Of a stretch of 64,000 nt of DNA, positions 1 through 9,165 are shown in pieces. The notes under the pieces were generated by a model. That model was not told the DNA's origin and searched no databases. It saw nothing but the letters and a program-made list of their open reading frames with translations. Numbering within the stretch: position 1 is the stretch's first letter; the number at the start of each line of letters is the position of its first letter. A program made the translations under genes and the position numbers. Source of the stretch: Poseidonibacter ostreae (lineage in GTDB: Bacteria > Campylobacterota > Campylobacteria > Campylobacterales > Arcobacteraceae); NCBI RefSeq assembly GCF_009208075.1, contig NZ_WFKJ01000003.1, positions 62,001-126,000 on the forward strand. The letters run 5' to 3'.

Positions 1-1200
1 ACTTTAAGTTCTTTATATAGTATTGAAGATGAATTAATTGATGAAGCTTTAGTTTTATATTTTAAAGCACCATTTTCTTTCACAGGTGAAGATGTAGTTG
101 AATTTCAATGTCATGGTGGAGTTGCTATTGCTAATATGATAGTAAATGAAGCTTTAAAAAGAGGTGCTAGATTAGCAAATCCTGGTGAATTTTCAAAAAG
201 AGCTTTTTTAAACAATAAAATAGATTTATCAAAAGCAGAAGCAATTTCAAAAATTATTGAAGCTAGAAGTGAAGATGCTGTTAAATTATTAGCAAGACAA
301 TTAAAAGGTGAGCTAACTTCTTTTGTAAACGATATTAGAGAAGATTTACTATTTATGCTAGCTTATACAGAAGTTTCAATTGATTATGCAGAAGATGATT
401 TACCCACTGATATTTTTGAACAAATAAAATCTAAAATGGATAAGATTATTGTTAAATTATCTAATACTTTAGATGCAAGTAAAAGACGTGAGGGAATGAT
501 TGAGGGCTTTAAAGTGGCAATCATTGGAAAACCAAATGTTGGAAAATCATCATTACTTAACAAACTTTTAAATTATGATAGAGCGATTATTTCAGATATT
601 GCAGGAACTACTAGAGATACAATTGAAGAATCTGTTAAAATTGGAACGCATATAATTAAAATAGTTGATACTGCTGGTATTAGAAATGCATCTGATGTTA
701 TTGAGCAAATAGGTATTGAAAAATCTATTGAAGCAATAAGTGAAGCAGATATTGTAATTGCATTATTTGATAATAGTAAAGTTTGCGATAGTGAAGATGA
801 AAAGATACTTGAATTATTAAATCAAAATGAAAATAAGCAGATTATAAAAGTAATAAATAAATCTGATTTAGAAAGTATGTTCGATAAATCACTTTTAAAT
901 GAGTTTATTCAATTATCAACTAAAGAAGATATAAATCCTCTTGTTAAAGAGATTGAAACAATTTTAGATTCAAATACTCATAGTGATGAAATGACTTTAA
1001 TCTCTAAAAGACAAGTAATTTCAGTAGAAGATACTTTATCTCATATAGAACAATCTATTATGCCTTTAGATAGTGGTGAATTAGAATTTTTTGCTCATCA
1101 TATAACTGAGGCTTTAGAAAATATTTCAAATATTACAAGACCATATGATAATGATCAAATGTTAGATGTAATGTTTGGTGAGTTCTGTTTAGGAAAGTAA
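1..1200 (+). CDS. mnmE: tRNA modification GTPase MnmE (5' end outside window)
   Basis: With MnmG this GTPase installs the carboxymethylaminomethyl group on wobble U34 of certain tRNAs. The frame is open from base 1, so the N-terminus lies off the left edge. About 399 codons are present against a usual length near 450. The visible 5' part matches the N-terminal folate-binding domain (APFSFTGEDVVEFQCHGG). The G domain has a P-loop GKPNVGKSS at about 526-552, DTAGI for G3 and NKSD for G4. The protein ends with the diagnostic C-terminal CLGK, whose Cys is conserved in the family. A strong hairpin follows the stop codon. Identification is secure; only the start is missing. Confidence 0.97.
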   Translation, partial: TLSSLYSIEDELIDEALVLYFKAPFSFTGEDVVEFQCHGGVAIANMIVNEALKRGARLANPGEFSKRAFLNNKIDLSKAEAISKIIEARSEDAVKLLARQLKGELTSFVNDIREDLLFMLAYTEVSIDYAEDDLPTDIFEQIKSKMDKIIVKLSNTLDASKRREGMIEGFKVAIIGKPNVGKSSLLNKLLNYDRAIISDIAGTTRDTIEESVKIGTHIIKIVDTAGIRNASDVIEQIGIEKSIEAISEADIVIALFDNSKVCDSEDEKILELLNQNENKQIIKVINKSDLESMFDKSLLNEFIQLSTKEDINPLVKEIETILDSNTHSDEMTLISKRQVISVEDTLSHIEQSIMPLDSGELEFFAHHITEALENISNITRPYDNDQMLDVMFGEFCLGK

Positions 1201-1220
1201 GACTACGTAAATAAAATAGT

Positions 1221-1260
1221 ATAAATAAAAGTAGATTGTATATTAGCTACTTTTATTTAT
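1221..1260. terminator. Bidirectional terminator between mnmE and sixA
   Basis: A perfect 14-bp inverted repeat (1221-1234 with 1247-1260) encloses a 12-base loop. The right arm is T-rich and the left arm is A-rich, so it can act in both directions between the two convergent genes. Its right arm overlaps the sixA stop codon at 1253-1255. Confidence 0.75.
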
Positions 1261-1735
1261 CAGGTAAAATATATGAAACTAATTTAGCATTCTCTTTACT
1301 TATATCAATCCATGAATTACAATCAAACTCAATTTCCATTACTCCGCCAATTTCAAACTTCTCTTTAAAGTCAATAAGCGTAATAGCTAAGGCTGTTAAA
1401 GATGGATTATGACCAATTAAAATCATTGTATCAACTGTATCAAATGTGTAAGAAATTGTTTCTAGAAGTTCATTTACAAAAGCTAGATATAAAACTTCAT
1501 TATACATAATTGATTTATCATACTCTAATATATCTGCAAAAATTTCTGCTGTTTGTCTTGTTCGAACCGCTGGACTTGAAACAATTAAATCTGTTTTAAT
1601 AGAAGTATTGCTGAGTTTTTGCGCTATTAATTTAGCTTCTTCTAAACCTTCTTGGCTTAACTCTCTATCATAATCATCTTGACCAGGTTTTTCTAATGCT
1701 TTGTGTGTATGTCTTACAATATATAACTTTTTCAT
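1253..1735 (-). CDS. sixA: Phosphohistidine phosphatase SixA family
   Basis: This 160-aa protein belongs to the histidine phosphatase superfamily. It is close to the length of E. coli SixA (about 161 aa), which removes phosphate from histidine phosphotransfer proteins. The catalytic motif near the N-terminus is RHT (residues 8-10) in place of the broader family's RHG, as is common in SixA-type members. The second active-site histidine lies in LIGHNPS, and the basic pocket residue is in SSPAVRTRQTAE. There is no signal peptide, so it should be cytoplasmic. It is convergent with mnmE and shares its terminator. The true substrate cannot be read from sequence. Confidence 0.85.
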   Translation of the reverse strand: MKKLYIVRHTHKALEKPGQDDYDRELSQEGLEEAKLIAQKLSNTSIKTDLIVSSPAVRTRQTAEIFADILEYDKSIMYNEVLYLAFVNELLETISYTFDTVDTMILIGHNPSLTALAITLIDFKEKFEIGGVMEIEFDCNSWIDISKENAKLVSYILPDK

Positions 1736-2060
1736 ATTTTAACTCTTTATAATTAGTAATTATGATTTTAAAAGAAATATCCTTTTTATATAATAAAATT
1801 TAATGACTATTGTAAATAATCAATACTAGTGTGTAATTTTTACAAGTTTTTCTTGATAAATACGATTATTATTTTATTATTTACAAATAATGTTTTTTAT
1901 ATTTTTTTTAAGGGCTTTATAAAATATAAATAATAAATATGTCGAATAACATAATAATTAATAACATTAGATTAATTTCTTTCTTCTACATATTTTATAT
2001 AAAATATATATTTTATAGTTTAATATTTGTATAATAGAAAAAAAATTAAGGTTAATAAAA
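1736..2060. other. A+T-rich intergenic region, divergent promoters
   Basis: These 325 bases separate sixA (minus) and the 5'-nucleotidase gene (plus). The region is extremely A+T-rich with frequent in-phase T and A runs, as expected upstream of Campylobacterota promoters. I see no ORF, tRNA or clear repeat in it. The only confident signal is the -10 box at 2030-2035. Confidence 0.6.
2028..2035 (+). promoter_or_regulatory. Promoter -10 box of the 5'-nucleotidase gene
   Basis: A perfect TATAAT at 2030-2035, preceded by TG, lies 25 bases before the GTG start. No -35 match is needed in this phylum, where A/T-rich periodic tracts replace it. Confidence 0.6.
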
Positions 2061-2975
2061 GTGGGATATGATTTAAACAAAAAATTAGTTATTGCAATCT
2101 CTTCTAGAGCATTATTTAATTTAGAAGATGAAAATAAAATATTTGAAGAAAAAGGTTTAGATGACTATTATAAATATCAAATAGAAAATGAAGATAAACA
2201 AATTGCACAAGGAACTGGATTTAGACTTGTAAATAATTTATTAAAAATAAATGAAGATTTTCCAGAAGATAAACAAGTTGAAGTAATAATCATGTCTAGA
2301 AATAATTCTGCAACTTCTTTACGAATTACAAAATCAATTGAAAAATATAATTTAGATATTCAACGTTCAGCTTGGACAGGTGGAAATGATATTGCAAAAT
2401 ATTTAAAACCTTTTAAAGTTGATTTGTTTTTATCAGCAAATGAAGAAGATGTTCAAAATGCTATAAATGAAGGAATTGCATCTGCTAGGATTTTACCTTA
2501 TGAAAATTTAGATAATGATTTTTCAGAACAAGTAAAAATTGCTTTTGATGGTGATGCTGTTTTATTTTCTGAAGAGTCTGAGGTTATTTATAAAACTCAA
2601 GGTTTAGAAGCATTTTTAGAACATGAAAAAATGAATGTTTCAAATGCAATGAAAGATGGCCCTTTTGCTCAATTATTAAGAGTTATCTCAAATATTCAAG
2701 CAAAATATCCACAAGAAAAAACACCAATTAGAACAGCACTTATAACAGCTAGAAACTCTCCAGCACATGAAAGAGTTATTAGAACTTTATCTGATTGGAA
2801 TGTACGATTAGATGAAGCTTTTTTCTTAGGTGGTGTTGATAAATATGAAGTGGTAAAAGCTTTTGGTGCTGATATTTTCTTTGATGATCAAGATGTGCAT
2901 TTAGAAAGTACTTCAAAGCAAACTCCAAGTGCAAAAGTATTATATAAAGAAGAGTCAATATTAAATAGAATCTAG
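2061..2975 (+). CDS. 5'-nucleotidase, cytosolic cN-I (NT5C1) type
   Basis: This 304-aa soluble protein probably dephosphorylates nucleoside 5'-monophosphates in the cytoplasm. It resembles the cN-I/NT5C1 group of the HAD-like fold: an N-terminal AISSRALFNLE segment, the nucleophile motif FDGDAVLF at about residues 166-173, a motif-II-like ITARNSPAHERVIRTL stretch, and a C-terminal acidic FGADIFFDDQD motif for the metal site. The start codon is GTG at 2061, preceded by a TAAGG stretch. No in-frame ATG lies close upstream, and the protein begins with hydrophobic strand 1 at residue 9, so the start is reasonable. It is monocistronic with its own promoter. Nucleotide specificity is unknown. Confidence 0.85.
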   Translation: MGYDLNKKLVIAISSRALFNLEDENKIFEEKGLDDYYKYQIENEDKQIAQGTGFRLVNNLLKINEDFPEDKQVEVIIMSRNNSATSLRITKSIEKYNLDIQRSAWTGGNDIAKYLKPFKVDLFLSANEEDVQNAINEGIASARILPYENLDNDFSEQVKIAFDGDAVLFSEESEVIYKTQGLEAFLEHEKMNVSNAMKDGPFAQLLRVISNIQAKYPQEKTPIRTALITARNSPAHERVIRTLSDWNVRLDEAFFLGGVDKYEVVKAFGADIFFDDQDVHLESTSKQTPSAKVLYKEESILNRI

Positions 2976-3001
2976 TTTAATATTTATTAACTTTTCTTTA
3001 T

Positions 3002-3016
3002 TATAATTGCTAAAAT
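3002..3016 (+). promoter_or_regulatory. Promoter region of htpX
   Basis: TATAAT at 3002-3007 is followed immediately by TTGCTAAAAT (extended -10 TAAAAT at 3011-3016). Initiation from the first box would give a leader of about 18 bases carrying the AAAGGA ribosome site at 3020-3025. Confidence 0.5.
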
Positions 3017-3031
3017 TATAAAAGGAATATT

Positions 3032-3877
3032 ATGGAACAAGCAAAAACAATATTTTTATTAACATCACTAACTGTACTATTTGTTTTTATAGGTTACTCT
3101 TTTGGAGGACCTACTGGAATGCTTATTGCATTTTTATTAGCTGGTGGAATGAATTTTTATGCTTACTATTATTCAGATACACAAGTGTTAAAACACTATG
3201 ATGCTACACCTTTAGAAGATACTAGACATCCTGTTTATCAAATTACACAAAGATTAGTTAAAAAAGCAGGGCTTCCTATGCCAAAAGTATATTTAATTCC
3301 AGATCATACACCAAATGCATTTGCTACAGGAAGAAATCATGAAAATGCTGCAGTTGCAGTAACTATTGGTTTATATGAAATGTTAAATGAAAAAGAATTA
3401 GAAGGTGTTATTGCTCATGAATTATCTCATGTAAAGCATTATGACATTTTAGTAGGAACTATTGCTGCTGTTTTTGCAGGTGCTATTGCAATGATTGCAA
3501 ATATGATGCAGTTTGGTGCGATATTTGGAAGTAATAGACAAAACTCAAATCCTATTATGATGATTTTAATGGCTATACTATTGCCTCTTGCTGCTTCAAT
3601 TATACAAATGACTGTAAGTCGTAGTAGAGAGTTTATGGCTGATGAGGGAGCTGCAAGAATGACAGGAAATGCAGAGGGATTACAAAGTGCTTTATCAAAG
3701 TTAGAAAATTATGCAAGAAATGGACATCAAATACATAATGCAACAGAGCAAACTGCACATATGTTTATAATCAATCCATTTTCAGGTCTTAAATCAACTT
3801 TTGGAGGTTTATTTAGAACTCATCCAACTACAGAAGATAGAATTGCAAGATTAGAAGAATTAAAAAGGGAGCTTTAA
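3032..3877 (+). CDS. htpX: Membrane zinc metalloprotease HtpX
   Basis: HtpX is an inner-membrane M48 protease that cleaves misfolded membrane proteins alongside FtsH. The 281-aa product has two N-terminal hydrophobic segments (about residues 7-24 and 28-46), the zinc site HELSH (H129, E130, H133) and a second hydrophobic pair at about 140-195. These are followed by [13 protein letters not shown], which supplies the third zinc ligand. The length matches the family (about 280-295 aa). The ATG follows an AAAGGA site at good spacing. It stands alone between its own promoter and the terminator shared with aroC. Confidence 0.95.
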   Translation: MEQAKTIFLLTSLTVLFVFIGYSFGGPTGMLIAFLLAGGMNFYAYYYSDTQVLKHYDATPLEDTRHPVYQITQRLVKKAGLPMPKVYLIPDHTPNAFATGRNHENAAVAVTIGLYEMLNEKELEGVIAHELSHVKHYDILVGTIAAVFAGAIAMIANMMQFGAIFGSNRQNSNPIMMILMAILLPLAASIIQMTVSRSREFMADEGAARMTGNAEGLQSALSKLENYARNGHQIHNATEQTAHMFIINPFSGLKSTFGGLFRTHPTTEDRIARLEELKREL

Positions 3878-3903
3878 AAGTTTAAATACAAGTCTTTAGA
3901 CAT

Positions 3904-3936
3904 AAAAAAAGCAACCCTTGACCAAAGAGTTGCTTT
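3904..3936. terminator. Terminator between htpX and aroC
   Basis: An 8-bp stem (3908-3915 with 3929-3936) has an inner CTT/AAG pairing. On the minus strand it is followed by seven T residues (A-run 3904-3910), making it a good factor-independent terminator for aroC and a weaker one for htpX. Confidence 0.7.
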
Positions 3937-3953
3937 AAGAATTTGATTATATA

Positions 3954-3978
3954 TAAAGAAAGTTTAAACTAATCTTTA
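3954..3978. repeat. Imperfect palindrome, copy 1
   Basis: A 25-base near-palindrome (TAAAG..AGTTTAAACT..CTTTA) overlaps the aroC stop codon. It shares 19 identical bases (3954-3972) with a second copy at 9063-9081. Function is unknown. Confidence 0.5.
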
Positions 3979-5052
3979 TTTAGAATATACTTTCTTAACA
4001 TTTTCAATTTTTGATGACATATTTAGAAGTGCCATATCTGCTAATACTAAAGCCATCATTGATTCAGCAACAACTGAACCTCGAACAGCTACACAAGGAT
4101 CATGTCTACCTTTTAGCTCACAATCTACTTCATTATTATTAATATCAACTGTTTCTTGTTTAATAAATATAGATGGCGTTGATTTAAAATATACTTTTAT
4201 ATTTATATCATCGCCATTTGAAATTCCACCTAGAATTCCTCCACTATGGTTTGTTTTAAAGCCATCTTTTCTAATTTGGTCATTATTATCATAACCTTTT
4301 ACTTTTGAAGAAAGTGTTCCATCTCCAATTTCAACAGCTTTAACAGCATTTATACTCATCATTGCATTTGCAATTTGTGAATCTAATTTAAAATAAAGTG
4401 GCTCACCTAAACCAATAGGTGCATTTTTTACATTTATAAGTGCAACTCCACCAACCGAGTTATGCTTATTTTTTGCTGCAAGAATTGCATCTTTTTGTTT
4501 CTGCTCAACATTTTTATCTAATGCGAATATTTCAGAATCATTTACTGAAGAAAAGTCATACTCATTAGCTTCCACTCCATCAATTGCACAAATTCCACTT
4601 TGAACTTTAATATCAAGTTCTTTAAGCATTAGTTTTGCTATTGCACCAGCAGCAACTCTAGCAGCTGTTTCTCTAGCACTACTTCTTCCACCACCTCTAT
4701 AATCTCTAGTACCATATTTGTTAAAGTATGTAAAATCTGCATGACCTGGTCTAAATAAATCTTTTACATTTGTATAATCTTTACTTTTTTGGTTTTCATT
4801 AAAAATTATCATTGAAATTGAAGTACCAGTTGTAATTCCTTCAAATACACCTGAAAGAATCTCTACTTTATCACCTTCTTTTCTAGAAGTTGCATATTTA
4901 TTTTGACCTGGTTTTCTTCTATCCATTTCACTTTGAATAAACTCTTCATCTATTTTAATACCAGCAGGAACTCCATCAACAACACAACCAAGTGCTTTCC
5001 CATGGCTTTCTCCAAAAGTTGTGAACCTAAATCTATGTCCAAAGGTATTCAT
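3976..5052 (-). CDS. aroC: Chorismate synthase
   Basis: This enzyme catalyses the last step of the shikimate pathway, EPSP to chorismate, using reduced FMN. The 358-aa product carries the family signatures: [18 protein letters not shown] near the N-terminus, the [29 protein letters not shown] block with its FMN and phosphate contacts, and a C-terminal RHDPC motif. The length is typical (about 350-365). It follows rnc with a one-base TAATG stop/start overlap, so the two are translationally coupled. The terminator at 3904-3936 ends the transcript. Confidence 0.97.
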   Translation of the reverse strand: MNTFGHRFRFTTFGESHGKALGCVVDGVPAGIKIDEEFIQSEMDRRKPGQNKYATSRKEGDKVEILSGVFEGITTGTSISMIIFNENQKSKDYTNVKDLFRPGHADFTYFNKYGTRDYRGGGRSSARETAARVAAGAIAKLMLKELDIKVQSGICAIDGVEANEYDFSSVNDSEIFALDKNVEQKQKDAILAAKNKHNSVGGVALINVKNAPIGLGEPLYFKLDSQIANAMMSINAVKAVEIGDGTLSSKVKGYDNNDQIRKDGFKTNHSGGILGGISNGDDINIKVYFKSTPSIFIKQETVDINNNEVDCELKGRHDPCVAVRGSVVAESMMALVLADMALLNMSSKIENVKKVYSK

Positions 5053-5729
5053 TATTCACTTCCTTTTAAAATATCAATTGCTATTTTTGCAACTGCTTGT
5101 TGTGCTAGTTTTTTACTTTTACCTTTTGCTTTTCCATAAGTTTGCTCATCAATCCAAATTGATACTTCAAACTCTTTTTTATGATCTGGACCAAAAGAAG
5201 CTTCAATTTTATATTCTGGAATTGAACCAAATCTTGCTTGTGTTATTTCTTGTAAAGCTGTTTTATAATCTGAAAATAAAACATCCAAATTAATTTTGTC
5301 ATAAGATTCATCTAGTAGTTTTAATACAATTGGTTTTAAAGCACTTAATCCAGATTCTAAATAAATAGCACCCATAATTGCTTCAAATGCATCTGAAAGA
5401 ATTGAAGCTTTTGTTCTACCTTTATTTCTCTCTTCTGCACTTGATATAAAAATATATTCACCTAATTTAATATCATTTGCAAGTCTTGTAAAGCCAGTCT
5501 CATTTACTAAAGATGCTCTAATCTTTGATAACTCACCCTCATTAGATTTTGGAAATTTTAAAAATAAAAACTCTCCAACAATCAAGTTTAAAACTGCATC
5601 TCCTAAAAATTCTAATCTTTCATTATTATATGGTTTTTTAAAACTTTTATGTGTAAGTGCTTCGATTATCAGATTTTTATCGTTAAACTGATAACCCAAA
5701 CACTTTTCTAACTTTGAATAATCGCTCAT
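5052..5729 (-). CDS. rnc: Ribonuclease III
   Basis: RNase III cuts double-stranded RNA in rRNA precursors and antisense duplexes. The 225-aa product has the signature [14 protein letters not shown] (about residues 36-49) with its acidic metal-binding residues, and a second acidic cluster near [18 protein letters not shown]-terminal double-stranded-RNA-binding domain covers roughly residues 152-222, ending with the [14 protein letters not shown] helix. Length matches the family. It is the first gene of the rnc-aroC pair, an order common in Campylobacterota, and starts at an ATG preceded by purine-rich sequence (AAGGAATATAGG). Confidence 0.96.
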   Translation of the reverse strand: MSDYSKLEKCLGYQFNDKNLIIEALTHKSFKKPYNNERLEFLGDAVLNLIVGEFLFLKFPKSNEGELSKIRASLVNETGFTRLANDIKLGEYIFISSAEERNKGRTKASILSDAFEAIMGAIYLESGLSALKPIVLKLLDESYDKINLDVLFSDYKTALQEITQARFGSIPEYKIEASFGPDHKKEFEVSIWIDEQTYGKAKGKSKKLAQQAVAKIAIDILKGSE

Positions 5730-5806
5730 TTTCCTATATTCCTTAAATTTTTTATTGTTTTATTATTAATAAAGTCAAGATTATATCACATCTTTCTTTT
5801 ATTTTA

Positions 5807-6910
5807 TTATTGAAGTGATTGAGTAGCTTGGTCTAAAGATTTACTTAATGTATGATTTACATTAAAAGTCAAAATATTATGGCAATGAGGACATCTATTT
5901 TCATAAATTGGATGTGAGTGTTTACACGATGTACAAATAAACTCAAAATCTAAAGTAGCAGTTACTTCTTTTGAATATTTGTGAAGTAATATTAAAATAT
6001 TAAAAATGAAATCTTTACTATGCTCTAAATCATCTAAGTAACCCTTGGCATTGTATAGTTCAACTAAAAATTCATTTTTAGAAACTTTTTGAAAATCTAT
6101 ATCATCAAAATTTAAATACCACATTAAATCAATAAAAGATTTAGCATCAAACTCTTCGACATGATTCCAAAAATACTCTTTATTAAACTGTAGTAAAAAT
6201 TGCACAAATAGTCTTTGAATGTTTTTGTCTTTTTTATAAATTTCATGTAAAAGTTTTGTTCTTTTTTCATACGAATATATTGGGTCGTATAAAATTATTA
6301 GCGCATCTAAATATGTTTGATCTTTTGCTACATTTTTATTTAATTCTTCTAAGCAAGAAGTTATTTCCTTTGCTTTTTTAAAATCTTTTAATTTTTCATG
6401 AAGTATAAGTAGATGTGTTAAGGCTTCTTTATTTCTTGGAGAAAATTTAAGGATTCTTAAAAATACATCTTTTGATCTTTGTAAAAAACCACCTTTAAAG
6501 TATGTAGTTCCAAGTAGTTGTAAAAGTTCTTCTTTTTTCACTCTTTCATTTACATGTTCAAGTAGTGTTAAATATACATTTATTGCCTTATTATAATCCC
6601 CTTTATGTAAAAAAGAAGAGGCTAATAATAGTATTGAATCAAAGGGTAAATTATATGTTTTATATAAGTGTACGTAGTCATCTTCTTTTAGTTTTCCTAA
6701 TTCAAATCTACGTGATAGTTTTCTATAATCTTTTCGTGCAATTCTTTCTCTATAAATTCCATAAGAGTATGCAAGAAATGAAATTATAAATACAAGTGCA
6801 ACTAGTATTATTACACCGAACAATGGGTCTCTATATTCTAAAACTATATTATCCACTTTATGCCTTGTTTTATATCTTAAATAGACAAGTACTTTATCAT
6901 AAAAGTACAT
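5807..6910 (-). CDS. LapB/YciM-like membrane TPR protein with C-terminal zinc ribbon
   Basis: This 367-aa protein has one N-terminal membrane anchor (about residues 31-51), a long helical region with several TPR-like pairs (about 75-300), and a C-terminal CxxC...CPHC zinc-ribbon or rubredoxin-like knot (about 326-345). That order is the architecture of E. coli LapB (YciM, about 389 aa), which controls lipopolysaccharide synthesis by steering LpxC to FtsH. The domain order is seen; the role is inferred. It is divergent from dnaG with only 28 bases between them. An alternative is a generic assembly scaffold. Overall similarity to LapB cannot be measured here, so I give no gene symbol. Confidence 0.7.
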   Translation of the reverse strand: MYFYDKVLVYLRYKTRHKVDNIVLEYRDPLFGVIILVALVFIISFLAYSYGIYRERIARKDYRKLSRRFELGKLKEDDYVHLYKTYNLPFDSILLLASSFLHKGDYNKAINVYLTLLEHVNERVKKEELLQLLGTTYFKGGFLQRSKDVFLRILKFSPRNKEALTHLLILHEKLKDFKKAKEITSCLEELNKNVAKDQTYLDALIILYDPIYSYEKRTKLLHEIYKKDKNIQRLFVQFLLQFNKEYFWNHVEEFDAKSFIDLMWYLNFDDIDFQKVSKNEFLVELYNAKGYLDDLEHSKDFIFNILILLHKYSKEVTATLDFEFICTSCKHSHPIYENRCPHCHNILTFNVNHTLSKSLDQATQSLQ

Positions 6911-6924
6911 ATAAAAAAATAAAG

Positions 6925-6933
6925 TGCTATAAT
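6925..6933 (+). promoter_or_regulatory. Extended -10 promoter directly before dnaG
   Basis: TGCTATAAT is a perfect extended -10 element whose last base lies only 5 bases before the dnaG ATG. Initiation 6-8 bases downstream of the box would fall at or next to the ATG, implying a leaderless or nearly leaderless transcript. Confidence 0.6.
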
Positions 6934-6938
6934 CGCAA

Positions 6939-8576
6939 ATGATAAAAAAAGAGTCAATTGAAAACTTAAAAAATAATCTTGATATTGTTGATGTAATTTC
7001 TCAATTTTTGGAAGTTAAGAAATCTGGCGCAAACTTTAAAGCTTGTTGTCCTTTTCATGGAGAATCAACACCATCTTTTGTAGTAAGTCCTGCAAAACAA
7101 ATATATCACTGTTTTGGATGTGGTGTTGGTGGTGATGCTATTAAGTTTATGATGGAGTATGAAAAACTTTCATATCCAGAAGCTATTGAAAAATTAGCTT
7201 CAATGAATAATGTAAATTTAGAGTATGACAATGTAAATACAAAAAAACAAGATATAAAAATATTAGAAGATATAAATAAGTATTATCAAAAACTATTTGT
7301 CAATAATAATACTGCAAAAAAATATATAAATTCACGAGCTATCTCTGAGTTTTCAATTGAAAAATTTGAAATAGGTTATGCTCCAGTATCTGGTGATACT
7401 ATTAATTATTTAAAATCAAATCATTATAACTTAACAGATGCAATTGATTTAGGTGTAATTGATACAGGTACGAATGGTTTATATTCAAGATTTATTGAAA
7501 GAATTACTTTCCCTATATATGGTATAAATGGAAAAATGGTTGGTTTTGGTGGGCGAACAATCACAGGACATAATGCAAAGTATGTAAACTCTCCACAAAC
7601 AAAAGTTTTTAATAAATCAAAACTGCTTTATGGATATCACTTAGCAAAAGAGCACATTTATAAAAAGAATCAATTAATAGTTTGTGAAGGTTACTTAGAT
7701 GTAATTATGCTTCATCAAGCAGGTTTTAATACTGCAGTTGCAACTCTTGGAACTGCTCTTACAAAAGATCACTTACCACTAATAAGAAGAGGTGAACCTA
7801 AAATAATTTTAGCTTATGATGGAGATAAAGCAGGATTAGCAGCTGCATATAAAGCTTCAGTTATGTTAAGCCAAGGTGAGTTTGAAGGTGGGGTTGTGAT
7901 TTTTGGCGAGGGAGTAGATCCTGCTGATATGGTAAAAGAAGGGAAAGTTGAAGAATTAAATAAAATATTTTCAAATCCACAAGCTTTTATTCCATATGTT
8001 ATTGATTATATTATTGAAAAATATGAAATTAATAATCCTGCACAAAAACAAAAAGCCTTACTTGAAGCAAATGATTATCTTAAATCCTTAGGCGTAATTT
8101 ATCAAGATGAGTATAAAAGATATATTGCTCAAAAATTAAATATTAGAGAAAATCTAGTTCAAACTAATAGTAATATAACTCAAAGACCAGTTGATTCTAA
8201 TCTTTCTAAAATTGATATTGCAGAATTATGTATTATAAAATCAATTTTAGAAAAACCTTCAAGATTAGATTCTGTTTTAGATATAGTTGATGCCTCAATG
8301 TTTGAAGCTCATAAAAATGAGTTTGAATTACTTTTAAGTGATATCTCAAATATTTCATTAAATTCTATTACGCTAAATGAAAAATTAGAAAATTATGATG
8401 ATGATAGGTTAAACCAAGAACTTCTTACATTACTTTATAAGTTTTATACAAATAAATTAACATTAACAAAATTTGATGAAAAACTTTCATTAAAAGAAAA
8501 AAGTTTAAAACTTAGAAAAATACAAGATGCCTTAAGGCAGCTAAAGCAAGGAAAGTTAGTCAGTTATAATTTATAA
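6939..8576 (+). CDS. dnaG: DNA primase
   Basis: DnaG makes RNA primers for replication. The 545-aa product has an N-terminal CHC2 zinc domain (CPFHGE... then YHCFGCGVGGDAIKF), followed by the catalytic core with the RFIERITFPIYG and VGFGGRT motifs. The TOPRIM domain has VCEGYLDVIMLHQAGF and YDGDKAG. The C-terminal helicase-interacting part is compact, typical for this phylum (E. coli DnaG is 581 aa). The start fits the family's usual MI-x-x-E-x-I-E opening. No Shine-Dalgarno sequence precedes it, and the promoter sits almost on the start codon. Confidence 0.97.
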   Translation: MIKKESIENLKNNLDIVDVISQFLEVKKSGANFKACCPFHGESTPSFVVSPAKQIYHCFGCGVGGDAIKFMMEYEKLSYPEAIEKLASMNNVNLEYDNVNTKKQDIKILEDINKYYQKLFVNNNTAKKYINSRAISEFSIEKFEIGYAPVSGDTINYLKSNHYNLTDAIDLGVIDTGTNGLYSRFIERITFPIYGINGKMVGFGGRTITGHNAKYVNSPQTKVFNKSKLLYGYHLAKEHIYKKNQLIVCEGYLDVIMLHQAGFNTAVATLGTALTKDHLPLIRRGEPKIILAYDGDKAGLAAAYKASVMLSQGEFEGGVVIFGEGVDPADMVKEGKVEELNKIFSNPQAFIPYVIDYIIEKYEINNPAQKQKALLEANDYLKSLGVIYQDEYKRYIAQKLNIRENLVQTNSNITQRPVDSNLSKIDIAELCIIKSILEKPSRLDSVLDIVDASMFEAHKNEFELLLSDISNISLNSITLNEKLENYDDDRLNQELLTLLYKFYTNKLTLTKFDEKLSLKEKSLKLRKIQDALRQLKQGKLVSYNL

Positions 8577-8666
8577 TTGAAAATTAATATAAATGTTTAA
8601 TTTTTATTCTAGATTATTTTTTGTAGAATACAAAAAAAGTTTTATACAATACATTAAGGAAAAAAT

Positions 8667-9050
8667 ATGAAATTAATACAAAGTGATAATTTACCAGCAG
8701 CAATTGGTCCTTATTCTCCTGCGGTTAAAGTTAATGGTTTAGTTTACACATCGGCACAAGTTCCAATAACTCTTGATGGTACAATGGTTGAAAAAGACAT
8801 AAAAATTCAAACTAGACAAGTATTATCAAACTTAAGAACATTATTAGAAGATGCAGAAAGTGGAATGGAACAAGTTATAAAAGTATCTGTATATTTAGAA
8901 AATATTGATGATTTTGGTGTTGTAAATGTTTTATTTGCCGAAGCATTCGGGGAACACAAGCCAGCAAGAAGTACAATTTCAACTAATGGATTGCCAATTG
9001 GTGCAATGATTATGATTGATTGTATTGCAACTGCAGCAGATTATAGATAA
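8667..9050 (+). CDS. ridA: RidA family reactive enamine/imine deaminase
   Basis: RidA hydrolyses 2-aminoacrylate and other reactive enamines formed by pyridoxal-phosphate enzymes. The 127-aa product has the family length and the features AIGPYSPAVKVNGLVYTSAQVP at the N-terminus and KPARSTISTNGLPIGAMIMIDCIA at the C-terminus. The Arg of PARST is the catalytic carboxylate-binding residue of true RidA proteins. An AAGGA site lies just before the ATG. It is probably transcribed alone from an A+T-rich promoter in the preceding 90 bases. Identification is firm at family level. Confidence 0.92.
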   Translation: MKLIQSDNLPAAIGPYSPAVKVNGLVYTSAQVPITLDGTMVEKDIKIQTRQVLSNLRTLLEDAESGMEQVIKVSVYLENIDDFGVVNVLFAEAFGEHKPARSTISTNGLPIGAMIMIDCIATAADYR

Positions 9051-9062
9051 AAATAATTGTCT

Positions 9063-9086
9063 TAAAGAAAGTTTAAACTAACTTTA
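9063..9086. repeat. Imperfect palindrome, copy 2, at the rplU promoter
   Basis: This is the second copy of the 19-base identity with 3954-3972. It forms a 24-base near-palindrome centred on AGTTTAAACT and ends exactly where the presumed -10 (GATAAT, 9087-9092) begins. Its position would suit an operator. Confidence 0.5.
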
Positions 9087-9092
9087 GATAAT
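9087..9092 (+). promoter_or_regulatory. Probable -10 box of rplU-rpmA
   Basis: GATAAT lies 74 bases before rplU, leaving an untranslated leader of about 65 bases ending in an AGAGGAA ribosome site (9154-9160). The leader has no obvious long hairpin. Confidence 0.4.
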
Positions 9093-9165
9093 ATTCCCGT
9101 TCAAAATAAAGTTAGCATTAATAAAATGAAGTTAACACAAGAGAAGTTAATTTAGAGGAATAAAA

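Noticed and set aside
4903-5293. Plus-strand hydrophobic frames opposite aroC and rnc
   Set aside because: They are antisense shadows of two well-supported genes, have no ribosome site and show leucine/phenylalanine bias caused by A+T-rich reverse frames.
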